Source: Panagrolaimus kolymaensis
Taxonomy: Eukaryota; Nematoda; Chromadorea; Rhabditida; Panagrolaimidae
Reading direction: 5' to 3'
Assembly (NCBI GenBank): GCA_028622995.1
Contig: JAJQJQ010000074.1
Span: 1-64,000, forward strand
DNA length: 64,000 nucleotides
The notes beneath the pieces were generated by a model. It was given only the letters and a program-made list of their open reading frames with translations, made no database searches and had not been told where the DNA came from. Each line of letters opens with the position of its first letter. Position 1 is the stretch's first letter. Below are positions 1 to 12,725 of this stretch, one piece after another. The position numbers and the translations under genes were made by a program.

Positions 1-413
1 CTATCATTTTTGCCTCTTGGGGTATGCAATTAAAAAACACACACAAGTTTATTTATTATTAAAACAGAACTAATTTACATTTACAGAAAAGAAAATTACA
101 GTATACTTATAAAAGTAATATTAAATAAAAAATTTAAATAAATATAAAAATACATGGTTCTCGAGTTTTTTTCAAAAATTTTTAAATACAAAATTACAAT
201 AAATATTTTTTTTAAAACAATTAAAGAACAAAAACAAATAAAATTAAAATATTTTTTTTTTTTTTTGATTTTTTTTCATAATAAAATTACAGTATAATTT
301 AAGAACAAAATAAATGCAAGCTAAATAAATATTAGGGAATAATAGAAAAAAATGAAAACTTTTTTTAGTTTCTAGAGTTTTGCTTTGAAAATGCAACCCA
401 TGCTTAGATGAGT

Positions 414-1661
414 TTATGAATGAAATGAAGATACTCGGGTCCTTGTAAGATTGGAAGTTGTATTGGTATGAAACGCAGTTACAGGAGTCGTCGTAATACC
501 GGGGTGAATTTGTTTATACTTTTTAAGTATTTCATGTGGTCTTTTAATCATTTGGACAAGGCCTTCTCGATAACCAGTCATAAGAATTATAATAAGAAAA
601 GATTCAATAAAAATTCTGAGTTGTGCAATTGCTTGAAGAACGCTAAAAGAAGTCAATCCAAAACCACCGGTAATCCAAGTAGGAAGAAAAAAATTAATGC
701 AAGTAGGGCATTCAAATGGCTTCGGTGAGGTAAAAATAATAATACCAAAAGTATTTCCAAAAAACATTGGAACATTCTTTGTACATTCAAGAAGAAATAT
801 AAACATATTCATTAAAGTTTGGACTATAACAACGGTGCAAATTCGAACTGAACCCATCAAAGCTTTTTTATTATTTTTATATTGAAATTTAAATTGCTTG
901 GAAACTTGAAGAACCAACATAAATGCAGCTACCAAGGATAGCAACAAAAATAGCATAGGTTTTAGAAACATAATAAAACTAAATATATTGAGTAAAATAC
1001 TAAATAATTTAATTTGAAAATCATCTATGTAATCCACAGAACACAAATCTTGAGAAATATTTGTAATTTCAGCTTCGCGTATACACTCTTCTTCCAAATA
1101 ACTCATTCGTTCACTTTCAAGAGTAAAAAAAACATCTTTGATGTTAGTGAAAATAATAAGAAAATTAAAAGATAATATTAAGATTAAAATATTCCATTTT
1201 TTTGTTATATTCTGGTAAAAATGTGAAAAATACAATCCCAAGAATCTGGAAAAAGAAAAAAGAAATAATCCAGAGTAAGTATTTGTATCAATAGAATAAA
1301 AGAAAAAATTAAATAAATAATTTCCATTTGTATTAAATAAGTTATAAAAACATGTCTCATCGTCATTTCCAAAGAATACACTTTGGATCGAATTATTGCA
1401 AATAAAGCGATAGCTAATTGCTAAATCCCAAAAAACTTGATTAACAATAAACCATCGATAGTTTTCTTTAATTCCACCAAAAATTGAAACAAGAAAAATA
1501 ACCATCTGAAGAAAAATACAGATATAACCAAACTGTATTTGACTTAAAAAAAGAGAAAAATGCGCCAAAAAACATTGGAATTGGTCAAAGTAGACAAGAG
1601 TACCATTGGGTCCACCCAAGGATATACCACATGCAAGGTTATTTTTATTAAATTCTGCCAT
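414..1661 (-). CDS. 7TM receptor, nematode family (palindrome copy of 31416-32663)
   Basis: This is the mirror copy of the right-arm receptor at 31416-32663, with the identical 415-residue protein; see that entry for domains. The start used here is the ATG at 1659-1661. The frame is open a little further upstream, but only with a GTG. A TATATAAGG box lies about 220 bp upstream at 1875-1883. The next gene upstream on the same strand is the Cys-rich peptide gene at 2477-2991. Confidence 0.85.
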   Translation of the reverse strand: MAEFNKNNLACGISLGGPNGTLVYFDQFQCFLAHFSLFLSQIQFGYICIFLQMVIFLVSIFGGIKENYRWFIVNQVFWDLAISYRFICNNSIQSVFFGNDDETCFYNLFNTNGNYLFNFFFYSIDTNTYSGLFLFSFSRFLGLYFSHFYQNITKKWNILILILSFNFLIIFTNIKDVFFTLESERMSYLEEECIREAEITNISQDLCSVDYIDDFQIKLFSILLNIFSFIMFLKPMLFLLLSLVAAFMLVLQVSKQFKFQYKNNKKALMGSVRICTVVIVQTLMNMFIFLLECTKNVPMFFGNTFGIIIFTSPKPFECPTCINFFLPTWITGGFGLTSFSVLQAIAQLRIFIESFLIIILMTGYREGLVQMIKRPHEILKKYKQIHPGITTTPVTAFHTNTTSNLTRTRVSSFHS

Positions 1662-1874
1662 CTTCAGCAACACTTAATGTAGAAGAACTTTGACAAATTT
1701 TAACAATATGTGAAGTAAATAAATATATAGGATGTAATGAAAATAAAAGCTTTGTAGAAAAACGATCTTTATAATTTAAATTATCTGACTTAAGCGCTTG
1801 ATGTTAAAAGTGTTTTGACGAATAAATTCTTCAATGTTCTCTTCACAATAATTTTATAAAAAAACAGAAATGTC

Positions 1875-1883
1875 CCTTATATA
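1875..1883 (-). promoter_or_regulatory. TATA-like box of the 414-1661 receptor
   Basis: TATATAAGG on the minus strand, about 220 bp before the start codon. Mirror of 31194-31202. Confidence 0.4.
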
Positions 1884-2051
1884 AGAACCTTAGAAAAGGA
1901 GAAGTCCAACCTCTTCTGCCCCCAAGAGACTTCTTATTTTTTGTCTTCCAGCTTGTAAAAAGCCACTTGTAAAACAGAGATGCACGGAAACAGAGCTGTT
2001 CAAACGCTTCGCTTGCGAAGGAAAAGAGAAAGTGAAGCAATGAATTTTGAT

Positions 2052-2122
2052 AAGAAAAGAGAGAGAAAGGAGAGAGAATTTTGCGGGAATTAGAAAAAAA
2101 GAGAGAGAAAGAGAGAGAAACG
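2052..2122. repeat. GA-rich simple repeat
   Basis: Runs of GAGA on the plus strand, mirror of the CT-rich tract at 30955-31025. They make a long low-complexity open frame of about 117 codons that is not a convincing gene. Confidence 0.7.
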
Positions 2123-2476
2123 TCTCTTTTTTTCGAAGCGTTCCTTTCTCTTTTTCGAAAAGAGATACAAAGCTTGCATTCAACAAATGAAAGCAATTTT
2201 TAACTTGTTAAAAAACTATCATTAAATTTTAACTTTGAAATTTTTTGCAATTTTTAATATCTCAAATGTAAATGAAAAATTAAAATGACACGGACATCGA
2301 ACGAATGATGAAAATCATTAAGTAAAAATTTTTAATTTTTTTATTATTAGAAAAAGTTAAAATAAACTTTTACTATAAATTTTAAACAAAAAAACTATTA
2401 TTGTTTAGATTAGGGTAATGCGGAAACTGGGTAGGCTCTTTACATTGTAACATCACTCATGTTCTTGGCAGATCCT

Positions 2477-2991
2477 TCAAGTATAACAACACATGTCATT
2501 TTGATACGGGTAACAACAAGGACAACCTTGTGTTGTTTTGCCTCCTGTACAAAAGCAACAATTAAGGACAGCCGTCTAAAATAACGATGTTTTTAGAGTT
2601 AAAGAAAGCTTTTTTTGCAACAGAAGAAGCAAAACTACCAAATGCAACCATTCTCATACTTTTCTTGTGAAACTTCAGAATCTTCATTTAAAAAATGTAA
2701 AAAAAATTTAATTTCAGCATGTTTCACTACATAAAACTCTCCGGAATAAAATTTTTTATGTATATTTTAAATTCTTAGTTTCTATTAATTTTCTAACTTT
2801 TTTATCATTAAAATATTAAATAACTTACAAATACATTGCTTTTTGCAGCGCTGACAGAATCGGATGCCGCTGGTGCTGCCTGAAAAACATTTTTAAAGAA
2901 ATTATTATTGTTTCATATTTCTTACTATGATGGTTTCAACTGCCAAAAGAACAATGATGGAAACGATGAGGATGATGAATGCTGCCTTCAT
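2477..2991 (-). CDS. Small secreted 8-Cys peptide B (palindrome copy)
   Basis: Mirror of 30086-30600 with the same three exons: 2926-2991, 2829-2879 and 2477-2575, all in phase 0. The 71-residue product has a signal peptide, a short Ala/Ser-rich linker and eight cysteines. See the right-arm entry. Confidence 0.75.
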
Positions 2992-3037
2992 TTTCGCAAA
3001 CCCTTTAAAATATAATTTTATCCTTTACTTCAATTTT

Positions 3038-3045
3038 CTTTTATA
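3038..3045 (-). promoter_or_regulatory. TATA box of peptide B copy
   Basis: TATAAAAG on the minus strand, 54 bp before the ATG. Mirror of 30032-30039. Confidence 0.55.
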
Positions 3046-5246
3046 TTAAAAATTTTAACAGAAATTATTATCAACTTTTAGTGTATCGTGTTTTAGTTTG
3101 ATTTAATTAAACTCAAATTATATAATAAATCCAGATTAAAAATGTCTGATGACCTTTACCCTTCCTTGTTTTAATAATCATATTCGCTTTTATGCGACCT
3201 TTTGAAAGTTTTATAACGCATTTTTAGTTTAAACTAAACTCGTATAGTTAACGTGTGTTACATTCATAAAAAGACTATGAATAAAAATAATAACATCCTA
3301 TGTTAAAATGTGGTTTGTCACGTTTAATCAATGAACATTGATTTACAGAAATATAAAAAAAATTATACTTTAATTATCAAGAATCACAATTTACAAAATT
3401 ATTGCTTCTAAACTTTTTTATTTTTGATTTTTAGTTTGTGGAGCTTTTTGGATTCAATAAAACTTTTCTCCTATAACAGTGAATTTTAGATAAAATAAAA
3501 AAAGTCGGAACCACTTCTAAGGATTTTTTAAATTCATAACAGTTTAAACGTCTTCATTTATTAGAGTGTAAAAAAACTAAATATGTCTTAAAATTCTTTA
3601 CGGAGATTATCATTACTTTAATCTCATATAATTTTGAATTTTTCAACTTTTGATGAGTTTGCACTCCAAAATTCGTTGAATTTCCAACCTTTTTACAAAT
3701 AAGCGAGCTAAGGTCGTTCTAATTTTTTTATCTGTGTAATTGATTTAGTCAAGAAATGTCATATTATTGAACTTTAACATTATTTTATCATTTTTTCCCG
3801 CTATTTGATCATATCACATTTTGAGCCCATGGCATTAACAAGAAGAAAAACAATGGTTTATCGAACTTAAATTTTTTTCTTCCTTATCGATCATTTGCAT
3901 TTCTGGTTTTTTATTATTTGATCAAAAATCATAATTTTATTAGTTAATTTTTTTATAAAAAAAACTATCGCATTAATTATATATTCATTCCGTGATTGTT
4001 AATCTCTTACAAAAAAAACATATTAAGGGATACATGTGAATGTATTCATTTTTTTTCATTTTTAACGTAGAAAACACAAAAAAATGATTAAAGGTACGAT
4101 TGTTGAACAATGCTGGCAATAATCCTCATTTTAATGCCTCATTTTTTATATTAAAGTATGTAATTTCATGGGCATGGCCGGTCAATACAAGTTTTTAATT
4201 CAATTGAACCTGAGTGTCGAGATTTTTAGTTAGAAAAAATTGTTTGATAGTTCATATTTAAAATTAATTAGTCATCGCTACAACAAATTTTGTTCTAAAG
4301 TTATAAAAACGTCTATCTAAGCTTTTAAGTTAAAAATGGGGGAAATGAATACACTAAATGTCTTAATAGAATAATGTTTATTTCACTTTTCTGATTCATA
4401 GCTTCTTCTTTCTATTCATTTTAGAACCTCACAGACTTTAACATTTTTTTTTGATTTTCGCATTTTTTAAACATTGTCGATACTTACTTTCATACAAAAT
4501 ACAAAATTAATTTTTTGCTTGGATAATATTTTTAATTCTTTCTTAAACCAAAGCTTTTAGATTGTTTCCACGTGCTTACAGTAACCCAATTTAATGAGCT
4601 TTTTGTCAAACATTGTTAATATTTTAACCTTTTTGAAGTTATAAGTTAATGAGTTTTTGGTAAAACTTTATCAGATGTCCTAACTTTTTTTGTGTAAAAA
4701 GTTTTTTTCCTAAAGGAATTATGAAGTTTTTCGAATGTCCTTAGTTTTTGATATCGTCACTGGATGCATGACTTCCAATTAACAAAGCTCCCCAATGGAA
4801 ATTTTTGTAGTAAACATGTTTTTATCAAAACACATAATCCCTTGTGATGTGTGGTGATGGTATAGAAAAGGCCAAGTCAATTAATTTAAACAAAAAATTT
4901 GATGACTTTAATAAAAACCATTTTTTTATAAATGATTCCCTAAGGGAAAAAATCAAATGAAAACATGTTTACGTCGAAACTCTTCCCACCTTTGGGATGT
5001 GTGGAGAATATAAAGAAAATGCCAAGCCAATTAATTCAAACAAACTTTTTTATTACATCATTAAATTAGAAAAAAACATACAGTAACTTTTTTTTGAAAA
5101 ATAATTCAATTATTAGAAAATAATATAAACTTAGAAAATAATGAAAAAGCAACACCAAAAATGAGGAGCAGCCTATTATACAATAAATTGTTTAGATTTT
5201 TAAAATTATTTATCATTTGACAATATCAAGTTTTAGACCGAAATAT
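3046..5246. other. Intergenic, AT-rich, with a duplicated block
   Basis: No coding frame or RNA gene is seen. At about 4802-5043 lies a diverged direct duplication of ~120-150 bp, mirror of 28034-28275. Its units share the AAACATGTTT, TGTGTGG and AATTAATT blocks. Confidence 0.6.
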
Positions 5247-6455
5247 TTATCTTAATGATCTTACAGGCGTCGATCTTAATGACTGGACAGGTGTAGTAGT
5301 TATTCCCATCTGTTTCTTTTTGAAAAAATGATAGGGTTTTTTGATATGATTTACAAGGCTTTCTCGATATCCGGTCATAATAAATAAAAGAATAAAAGCT
5401 TCGAGGAAAATGCGAGATTGTACAATCGCTTGAAGAACCGGTGCATAAACTAATCCATAATTTCCACTGATCCATTCAGGAAGAATGAAATAATAACAAG
5501 TTGAGCATACCCAAGCTGAGTTAGAAGTCAAAATTTTAACACCAAATGTATTCCCCATAAATAATGGAATATTTTTTGCACATTCAATTATAAAAACAAA
5601 TAAGTTCATAAAAGTTTGGAGAATAATTACCACACAAATTCGAATAGAACCCATTATGTCTTTTTTATTATGTTCATATTGAAATTTAAATTGTTTCGCT
5701 ACTTTAAGAGCTAAGAAAAATGCTGATATTGTTGAAAGTAGCAAGCATAAAATAGGTTTCAGAAACATAAAACTACTAAAAATTTTATACAAGATTGTAA
5801 AAAGGTTAATTTGAAAATCTCCATTGTAGCTGTCTGGGAGACATGAAACTTGTGAAATATTTTTCATTACTGCATTTTGTTGACACTCTTGAGATAACAA
5901 ATTTTTTCTTTGGGATGATAGTTCAGAAAAAAGACCATGGAAGTTTGTAAAAATAACAATAAAGTTAAAAATTAAAACCGTGAATAAAATTTTCTTCTTA
6001 GTTGTTAATCTTTGATATAAAAGTGGATAATATATACCCAAGAATCTTGTAAATGAAAAAAGTAGCAAAGCTGAATAAGAGTTTGTAGAAATTGAAAATT
6101 GAAAAATGGCGGATAACCACGCTATCTTAAAATTAAAGAAACATGTTTGATTATAGATTCCGAAGAAATTATATTGGACTGAATTGCTACAAATATAGTT
6201 GTAACTTATTGCCAAATCCCAAAATGATTGATTAAGAACGAACCACCGATAATTTTCTTTAATTCCACCAAAAATAGAAATAAACATAATAACTATCAGA
6301 AGCGAAATGCAAATATACCCAAATTGGATTTTGTTTAAGAAAGCAGAAAAATAAGCCAAAAAACATCTGAAGTTGTCCAAGTCAATGTGAAGACCAGTAG
6401 ATCCACCAATGTAAGCCAAACACGTAAAATTACTATCCATCACCACCTCAGTCAT
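5247..6455 (-). CDS. 7TM receptor, nematode family (palindrome copy of 26622-27830)
   Basis: Mirror of 26622-27830, same 402-residue intronless protein. The downstream gene on this strand is the peptide B copy and the upstream one is the peptide A copy at 8582-8915. Confidence 0.85.
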   Translation of the reverse strand: MTEVVMDSNFTCLAYIGGSTGLHIDLDNFRCFLAYFSAFLNKIQFGYICISLLIVIMFISIFGGIKENYRWFVLNQSFWDLAISYNYICSNSVQYNFFGIYNQTCFFNFKIAWLSAIFQFSISTNSYSALLLFSFTRFLGIYYPLLYQRLTTKKKILFTVLIFNFIVIFTNFHGLFSELSSQRKNLLSQECQQNAVMKNISQVSCLPDSYNGDFQINLFTILYKIFSSFMFLKPILCLLLSTISAFFLALKVAKQFKFQYEHNKKDIMGSIRICVVIILQTFMNLFVFIIECAKNIPLFMGNTFGVKILTSNSAWVCSTCYYFILPEWISGNYGLVYAPVLQAIVQSRIFLEAFILLFIMTGYRESLVNHIKKPYHFFKKKQMGITTTPVQSLRSTPVRSLR

Positions 6456-7990
6456 TTGTAAAAGCTCAAGATGTCCTAGATATCAGTAAAAAACACTGAA
6501 AAATGAAAGGAACGGTAAAGTATTTATTCAAGTAGAAAAGTAAAGGTTCAACCCCTTCAACTCTCAAGTGTACTAACCTTTTACTTTTATTAAAATTTAA
6601 CGTTTTTGTTAGTCTGTAACCGAGTTTTTTTAACCGTGTTAGCTTTTATAATTATACCATAGAAAAAAAGAAGCGAACAAACATATATTTCTAAATAATA
6701 TTCATTCTCTCCTCCTTTATTAATAAAGGACGAGAATTAAATCTTCCTTAGGGAAAAAAGCGAGAAAGTTCATCGCTAAACAGAAATAAAAAAATTGTTT
6801 TTGCAATGATATTTTATTTTAGTTTTGTGGTATAGAAAAAATAATGAAAGAAAAATTTTTTACTAAGAATTATGTTTGAGTCATTTAAAGATGCAAGAAA
6901 ACTTAGTAAACTTTAAGACACAATAAAACTCCACAAACATATTACGTTGGCAATAAAATTAGGCGCTTTTGTAATTTAAGGAGGTCATGCACATGATACA
7001 AACTCAGCAATGACCTGTAACATTTGTTTTAATAACAAAAAAATTCCTTTTTTCCTATTTAAAATCTTTATGGTATCTAAAAGTTTTATAAAAACGCATG
7101 TAAAGGTTTTAAAATATCCCTTTCAACTTACTCTATCAATATTTTTTTTAAACATATGTCGATCTACATAGATAAACAATTATTAAGTTTTAATAAAGAA
7201 GTAAAAGTAGTTTCTTTTCCCAAATAAAAAAGATTTTTTCTTAATCTTTGCGTAAAACAACTATGTACTTATTAATGCTATAGAGTATATTTTTAATTTA
7301 AGACTTTTTTCCTTTTTCTGCTTTTGAGGACATGAATGCTTTTTGATTGGTGTAAAAAAATATGAAATACAAAAATGAGGCACTTCTTATAGAAATTAGC
7401 CCTTGTTGTTTTTAAATTCCGAATGTTTCAACAAGAGATTTATTACCGAATAAAAAAAAAACAACGACGTCATTAAAAAGCACAAAGTAATATAATGATG
7501 ATAAAAGTCAAAAGGAATTTTTTTTACAGGTTGTCTTCAATTTTGTGGAGCAAACCTTTTTAAATTTTTTTCTCACAAACAATGATCAAATAAAAGATTT
7601 CCGTGAATAAAATTTGAATATATACTTCCTTTTTATCTAACTCTCTTAAAAATTAGAAATTATGCATATTCAAATGCTAAAAACATGAAAAACAAAAAGG
7701 CAGAAAAATCAAGCAATACTTTTTGAAAATGTGCTTGATGTCCTGATGTTGGGTGTCTATGGATTGAAATTTTGATGAGGATACCTGAATTGACGACCTG
7801 ATTTCTGAAAACGCATCATATGAAAGGTCTTATGCTTAGAAGTGCCCCCTTCCAATGCGAAAGAAATGCCCCCTTCCAATGCGAATGAAAAGAATGCTAA
7901 AAAAATTTAGCATGGATGTGAAAGCTCATTTGCGAATGAAGTTTAATTGTCATTCCTCAAGAGAAGATGGGGAAATAAATGAGGAAGAAC

Positions 7991-8375
7991 CAGGGTTGTC
8001 AAATCGCTTCGCTCAAGACGTCGTTTATCGCTGCAGCGAGGCGAAGCGAGAAAATTCCAAAGCGAAAATCGCTTCAGCGAATTCAACGTCTTACCGCTGT
8101 TAGAAGCAGCGACGTTTTTTTGCGTGTCTTTTTTGTTAAGTGATCATCGTTTCAGCGAAGCGGTGAACAGAGATTGCCGTAGGCATTATCACAAAAATTC
8201 AATTGTACTTTTTCGTTGCAAGACCCAGAAGTGTTACTCGGAAGTTCAAATGAATTTTTGTGATAATGCTTCCAGAAGAAAAAGCGAAGAAAATTCAGCG
8301 ACTTCATCGAATCCCTCTCTGTCGCTAAAACGATTTCGAGCGATGCTATCGAAAAACAGCGATTTGACAGCTCTG
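7991..8375. mobile_element. hAT-like MITE (palindrome copy)
   Basis: The terminal inverted repeat starts CAGGGTTGTCAAATCGCT and ends AGCGATTTGACAGCTCTG. The flanking 8-bp duplication is GGAAGAAC at 7983-7990 and GGAAGAAT at 8376-8383, 7 of 8 matching. CAGGG-type ends with 8-bp duplications are typical of hAT transposons. At 385 bp with no transposase it is non-autonomous. Inside, AGCGAAGCGA-type motifs and an inner inverted repeat (about 8184-8270, around TTATCACAAAAATTCA) add hairpins. Two 80-90 codon open frames across it are by-products. Mirror at 24702-25086. Confidence 0.8.
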
Positions 8376-8581
8376 GGAAGAATCTTGGTTTGGTGATGAA
8401 TTTATCAATTTTATGTACAATGCTTTTTATTTTTGAAGTTTCAACAAAAAAGTTATTTATTATCGTTTAACTCAAATACAAAAAAGTATTGAATTAAACG
8501 TCCTGGATGTAGAAAATGATAACTTTTTTATACTTTTATCTTCCCATAAATTTAGCAGCTAGCGTTATGTTTAATCCATAA

Positions 8582-8915
8582 TTATAAGTCACAACAAAAT
8601 CCAGTTTGTGCGGGCAAACCAAAACAGCATTGACATATTGTTCCTGCTCCTTCTGGGCATTGACAACAATTATCCAGAACAGTATTTTGAAATCCCTAAA
8701 AGATTTTTGATTAAAAATTCGCGCATATTTTTTTTATTATTGTTTCAGATAATATGATAATTCCATTAACACTGTGTAATTAGAGATATTGCGTTCTTTT
8801 TTTATTTTTTAAAGAAATTCAAAAAACTCACATTTTTAAATACAGTTACACTAAAAGCATCGGCAGCTAAAAGAAAAGCAAAAGCAACTATAAGAATGAT
8901 AAAAGCAGTTTTCAT
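8582..8915 (-). CDS. Small secreted 8-Cys peptide A (palindrome copy)
   Basis: Mirror of 24162-24495. Exons are 8832-8915 and 8582-8695. The product is 65 residues with a signal peptide and the CCxC...CxCC...GFCCD pattern. Confidence 0.75.
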
Positions 8916-8961
8916 ATCTACAAAGCAGGATGAATTATGTTTTTACCATCGATTTGATTTG

Positions 8962-8969
8962 CTTTTATA
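8962..8969 (-). promoter_or_regulatory. TATA box of peptide A copy
   Basis: TATAAAAG on the minus strand, 54 bp before the ATG. Mirror of 24108-24115. Confidence 0.55.
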
Positions 8970-9642
8970 TGATTTTATTCATATAATTCACCCGGAACTC
9001 TTAATAAACCCTATGACTTTAGGGGTGGTCAAGATTATCATAAATTATATGTAATTTAATCATTGATTAAAGGGCTACAAAAAGAATATTTTTTCCCATT
9101 GTTTAAATTATAAGCCTTTTTTTCGTCATGTTATGTATATGTCATACTTTTGGTTTTGGGCCAATTTTTTTTAGTCTTTCTTTGGTTAAAGAATATTTTA
9201 ATTTTATTTTCTAAATCTAAACTAATTCTTTCCGTAATTTTAAGTTGCTTTGAAAAGATGACACTGATTTTTAAAATGTTTTTTAACATGTGAATTCTTT
9301 TTTATTTTTTCTACATATGGGCCTCAAATTAATGTTCATTCATAAATAATTTTTAATGTTAATTTTATTCTTTTTTCCCTCAAAATAATCATTTGTCGTA
9401 AAAAGTTTTGTGTTATTGATGATACAAATATTCGATACAAAAGATCTCTCACATGTTTGATCTTCGTCGTATTAAAGTACGTCAGATAATTTTATGGGAA
9501 TTTAGACGTCACATAATCAGTTTAAAATAATAAAAAAATAATAAAGAAAAATCTAAAAATTATTTCAATAAATTCACTCTACATTTTTTGTTATGTTTTC
9601 AACTAGAGAGAAAATCAAATACTCATCAAAGGAAAAAATTAT

Positions 9643-10093
9643 TGTTACTGGGGCCGCGGCCTTCGACTGAATAGGTATCAGCTCTTTTATTTTGGGAGAG
9701 AATTGAGACAAATTTATAAATTTTTATTTATTTCCAAATTCACTCAATCTAATGCATCAAAGAACTCAAAATAAGACTGACTCCGAAATCGATCAAGATT
9801 TTTAATGTCGAATCCTTTTTATACGGACTTCGTTTATATTGCACAACGATCGATCATTTCTAGAAAAGCGCGCGGTGCCAGCAGACTTTTGAGGATCCGT
9901 CAAGACGCTCGCTTTTTAGACAAAGATAAAATTTCACAATCCAAAATTCGTTTTTCGTGAGAAAAATGAAAAAAAGAAAGAGATTAAATAAAAAACGGAG
10001 TAAAGGTTAAAACAAAGATAAACAAAACTTAAATAAAGATTTTCACAAAAAATCAAAAGTTACAAATTTACAAAACCCCTACAACTGGCAACA
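9643..10093 (-). mobile_element. Solo-LTR-like element (palindrome copy)
   Basis: Mirror of 22984-23434; see that entry. On the minus strand it begins TGTTGCC and ends GTAACA. Confidence 0.5.
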
Positions 10094-10380
10094 CTTATGA
10101 ATGAAAACTTTGACAGTTTAAATGTTATAGATTTTGTAATAATTACATGGAAAAGTGATGCATTATATAATATAAGGTTGGGTCTTTTGATAATAATGAA
10201 TACGGTACAAGTTTAAAAAAAAATTCAAAAGGCTTTTATGATAAAGTGTCAAACAAGGAAATTAGAGGACATTGAAAATAAAGTGAATTTTTATTGTGTG
10301 TTTTTTTATTCGACGAAGCAAAGAGTCTATTTTATTTTTTCTTTGATAAAACGATATATAAAATAAGTTAAGCATATTAA

Positions 10381-11580
10381 TTAATTTAAGGAAGAAACTT
10401 GTGTTATTAAAATTGTGACGCTCGATGTTTCACCTGTTATGAATTGCCACAACATTTTTCGAGGTGATTTGATAAAATTTAATAAACTTTCTCGATATCC
10501 CGTCATAATAAATAAAATAATTAATGATTCAATAAAAATTCGCGTTTGTACGATTGCTTGTAAAACTGGAGAGTAAGCTAATCCATATTGTCCACTAAGC
10601 CATTCAGGGAGGATAAAATGATAACAATTCTTACAATCCCAAGTTGAAATGGATGTAATAATTATAACATCAAAAGTATTGCCCATAAAAAGGGAAATGT
10701 TTTTTACACACTCGATAAAAAATACAAAAAAATTTATTAAGGTTTGTAAGAGAATAACAACGCAAATTCGAATGGAACTTGTGAGGTCTTTTTGATTATG
10801 GTTATATTGGAACTTAAATTGTTTTATAACACGAAAAATAATTAAAATCGCTGAGATGAATGAGAGAAATAAGCATATCAAGGGCTTGAGAAACATAATA
10901 AAACTAAATACTCTAAATAAAAGTTTAAACATCATTATTTGATAATCTCCATCGTAATTACCAGAACATAAAGTTTGATTCATGTTATTAATTTCAGATT
11001 TCTGAATGCATTCTTCTTTCAATCTAGCCTTTCTTTGGGTTGACAGCGTATTAAAGAATGCATGAATATTAGTAAAAATAATAAAAAAGTTGAAAATAAA
11101 AATAATGTAAAAAATTCCTTGATTTCTTGTTAATGTCTTATATTTTTGTGGAAAATATAATCCCAGAATTCTCATAAATGAAAAAAGAAATAAAGCAGAA
11201 TATGAATTTGTGTCAATTGAAAATTAAAAAACGGAGGTTAACCATCCTGTTTCAAAGTTATAAAAACAAGAAGTGGTATAAATTCCATAAAAAGAATATT
11301 GTATCAAGTTATTACATATAAACTTATAACTAATAGCTAAATCCCAAATCGCCTGATTAAGAACGAACCAACGATAATTTTCTTTTATTCCTCCAAAAAT
11401 TGAAATAAACATAATAATAACTAACAAAGCAATACAAATATATCCAAATTGTATTTGATTTAAAGTTACAGAAAAATACGTCAGAAAACAACGGAAACTA
11501 TCAAGATTAACATGGAGGCCTGTAGGACCACCTAAATATGCAACACATGTTTCCGAATTTTCTGTCTTTAATTCAGCCAT
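10381..11580 (-). pseudogene. 7TM receptor with one nonsense codon (palindrome copy)
   Basis: Mirror of 21497-22696. The frame is intact except for a TAA at 11224-11226. Both arms carry the same stop, so it predates the palindrome or was copied with it. Confidence 0.8.
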
Positions 11581-12725
11581 AAAATTGATTCTTTGTACAA
11601 AAAAGTGGATTATTTAGGTTAAAAGAAAATTGTTTTTAATTTTATGAAAAATAATAATGAATTACAACCTTTTTAAATATTTTATTAACTTTTTTTGCCC
11701 TATTATTTTTTTCTTTTTGTAGTTTATCGCCTTTTTCATAACAGAATAAGTTTTGGATTTTACTTGAGTAAATTGCAAAAATAATATTGTTTTTATTAAA
11801 GTATAAAATAAACAAAGTTACTCGTTTTTTTAAAGCTTTTCATTAATGTTGAAGTTTTCGAAAACGGTATTGTATTATTTCTTTGTTATAAGAATTAAAA
11901 GTATTGTTTTAACCTTTAATTTTTTTGAAGATACAAAAAACATTCGAGTTCTAAAAACAAGGTTGAACTTTAAAATTTTTTTTATTTTTGTGTGAAAATT
12001 CTTTGAGAATAATATTGTTATTGTTAAAAAAAGGAAAAGACTCAGAAAAAAATAAATACAGTATATTATTCGTATGTGCTAAGAAATTTGCAAAAACAAA
12101 AGAATATAAATTGTTCATTAGTTTTTTAAAAGTTTTCATTTAAGATTTTTTTGCTTATAAATAAATGCCCCATAAAATAATTATATGCGACAATCAATGT
12201 GTTTTAGTAAAGATAGCTTCCAAAATTTTGATTACTGTACATGCAACTTTTTTAATGTAAATTTTAGAAATAATAAATGTATGACAAAGAAAAAATCGCT
12301 AAAGTGTTTATTCTAACTGTTGTGGATTTGAATCAAACGCGTTCTTTCTTGCCCTGTTATTATTCCTGTAACAAAGTATTATTTGTCGTGCGGCTGGTTT
12401 ACTGACAAAAAAACATTTAATTCTGAAAACAAAGTTGATTCTTGAAATAAAGCAAACTAAATATTTTTGAAATATTTTAATTTTTGCAAAGGAGAGGGTT
12501 AAAACTCAGAAATTTAGAAACAATAGATTAATATTTTTTTTGCAAAAAAATAATGGCTTTTTAATAAATCGTACTTGATAGAATTTAACACGCATATGTG
12601 TGCCCAACGTTTTTTTATTCAACAAGAAAAAACATACAATTTTAAAAAACTTTGACATTAAAGGATAAAAGCTTGAAATTCTTTATTTTTTCATTTTTGT
12701 TCTTACGAATAAGAGATGATAGCTA
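11581..12725. other. Intergenic, very AT-rich
   Basis: No supported gene. A 62-codon frame at 11951-12139 is A/T-driven and rejected. Mirror of 20352-21496. Confidence 0.5.

Noticed and set aside
7855..8396. Two open frames of 82 and 90 codons (mirror 24681-25222)
   Set aside because: They fall across the hAT-like MITE and its hairpins; not a gene.
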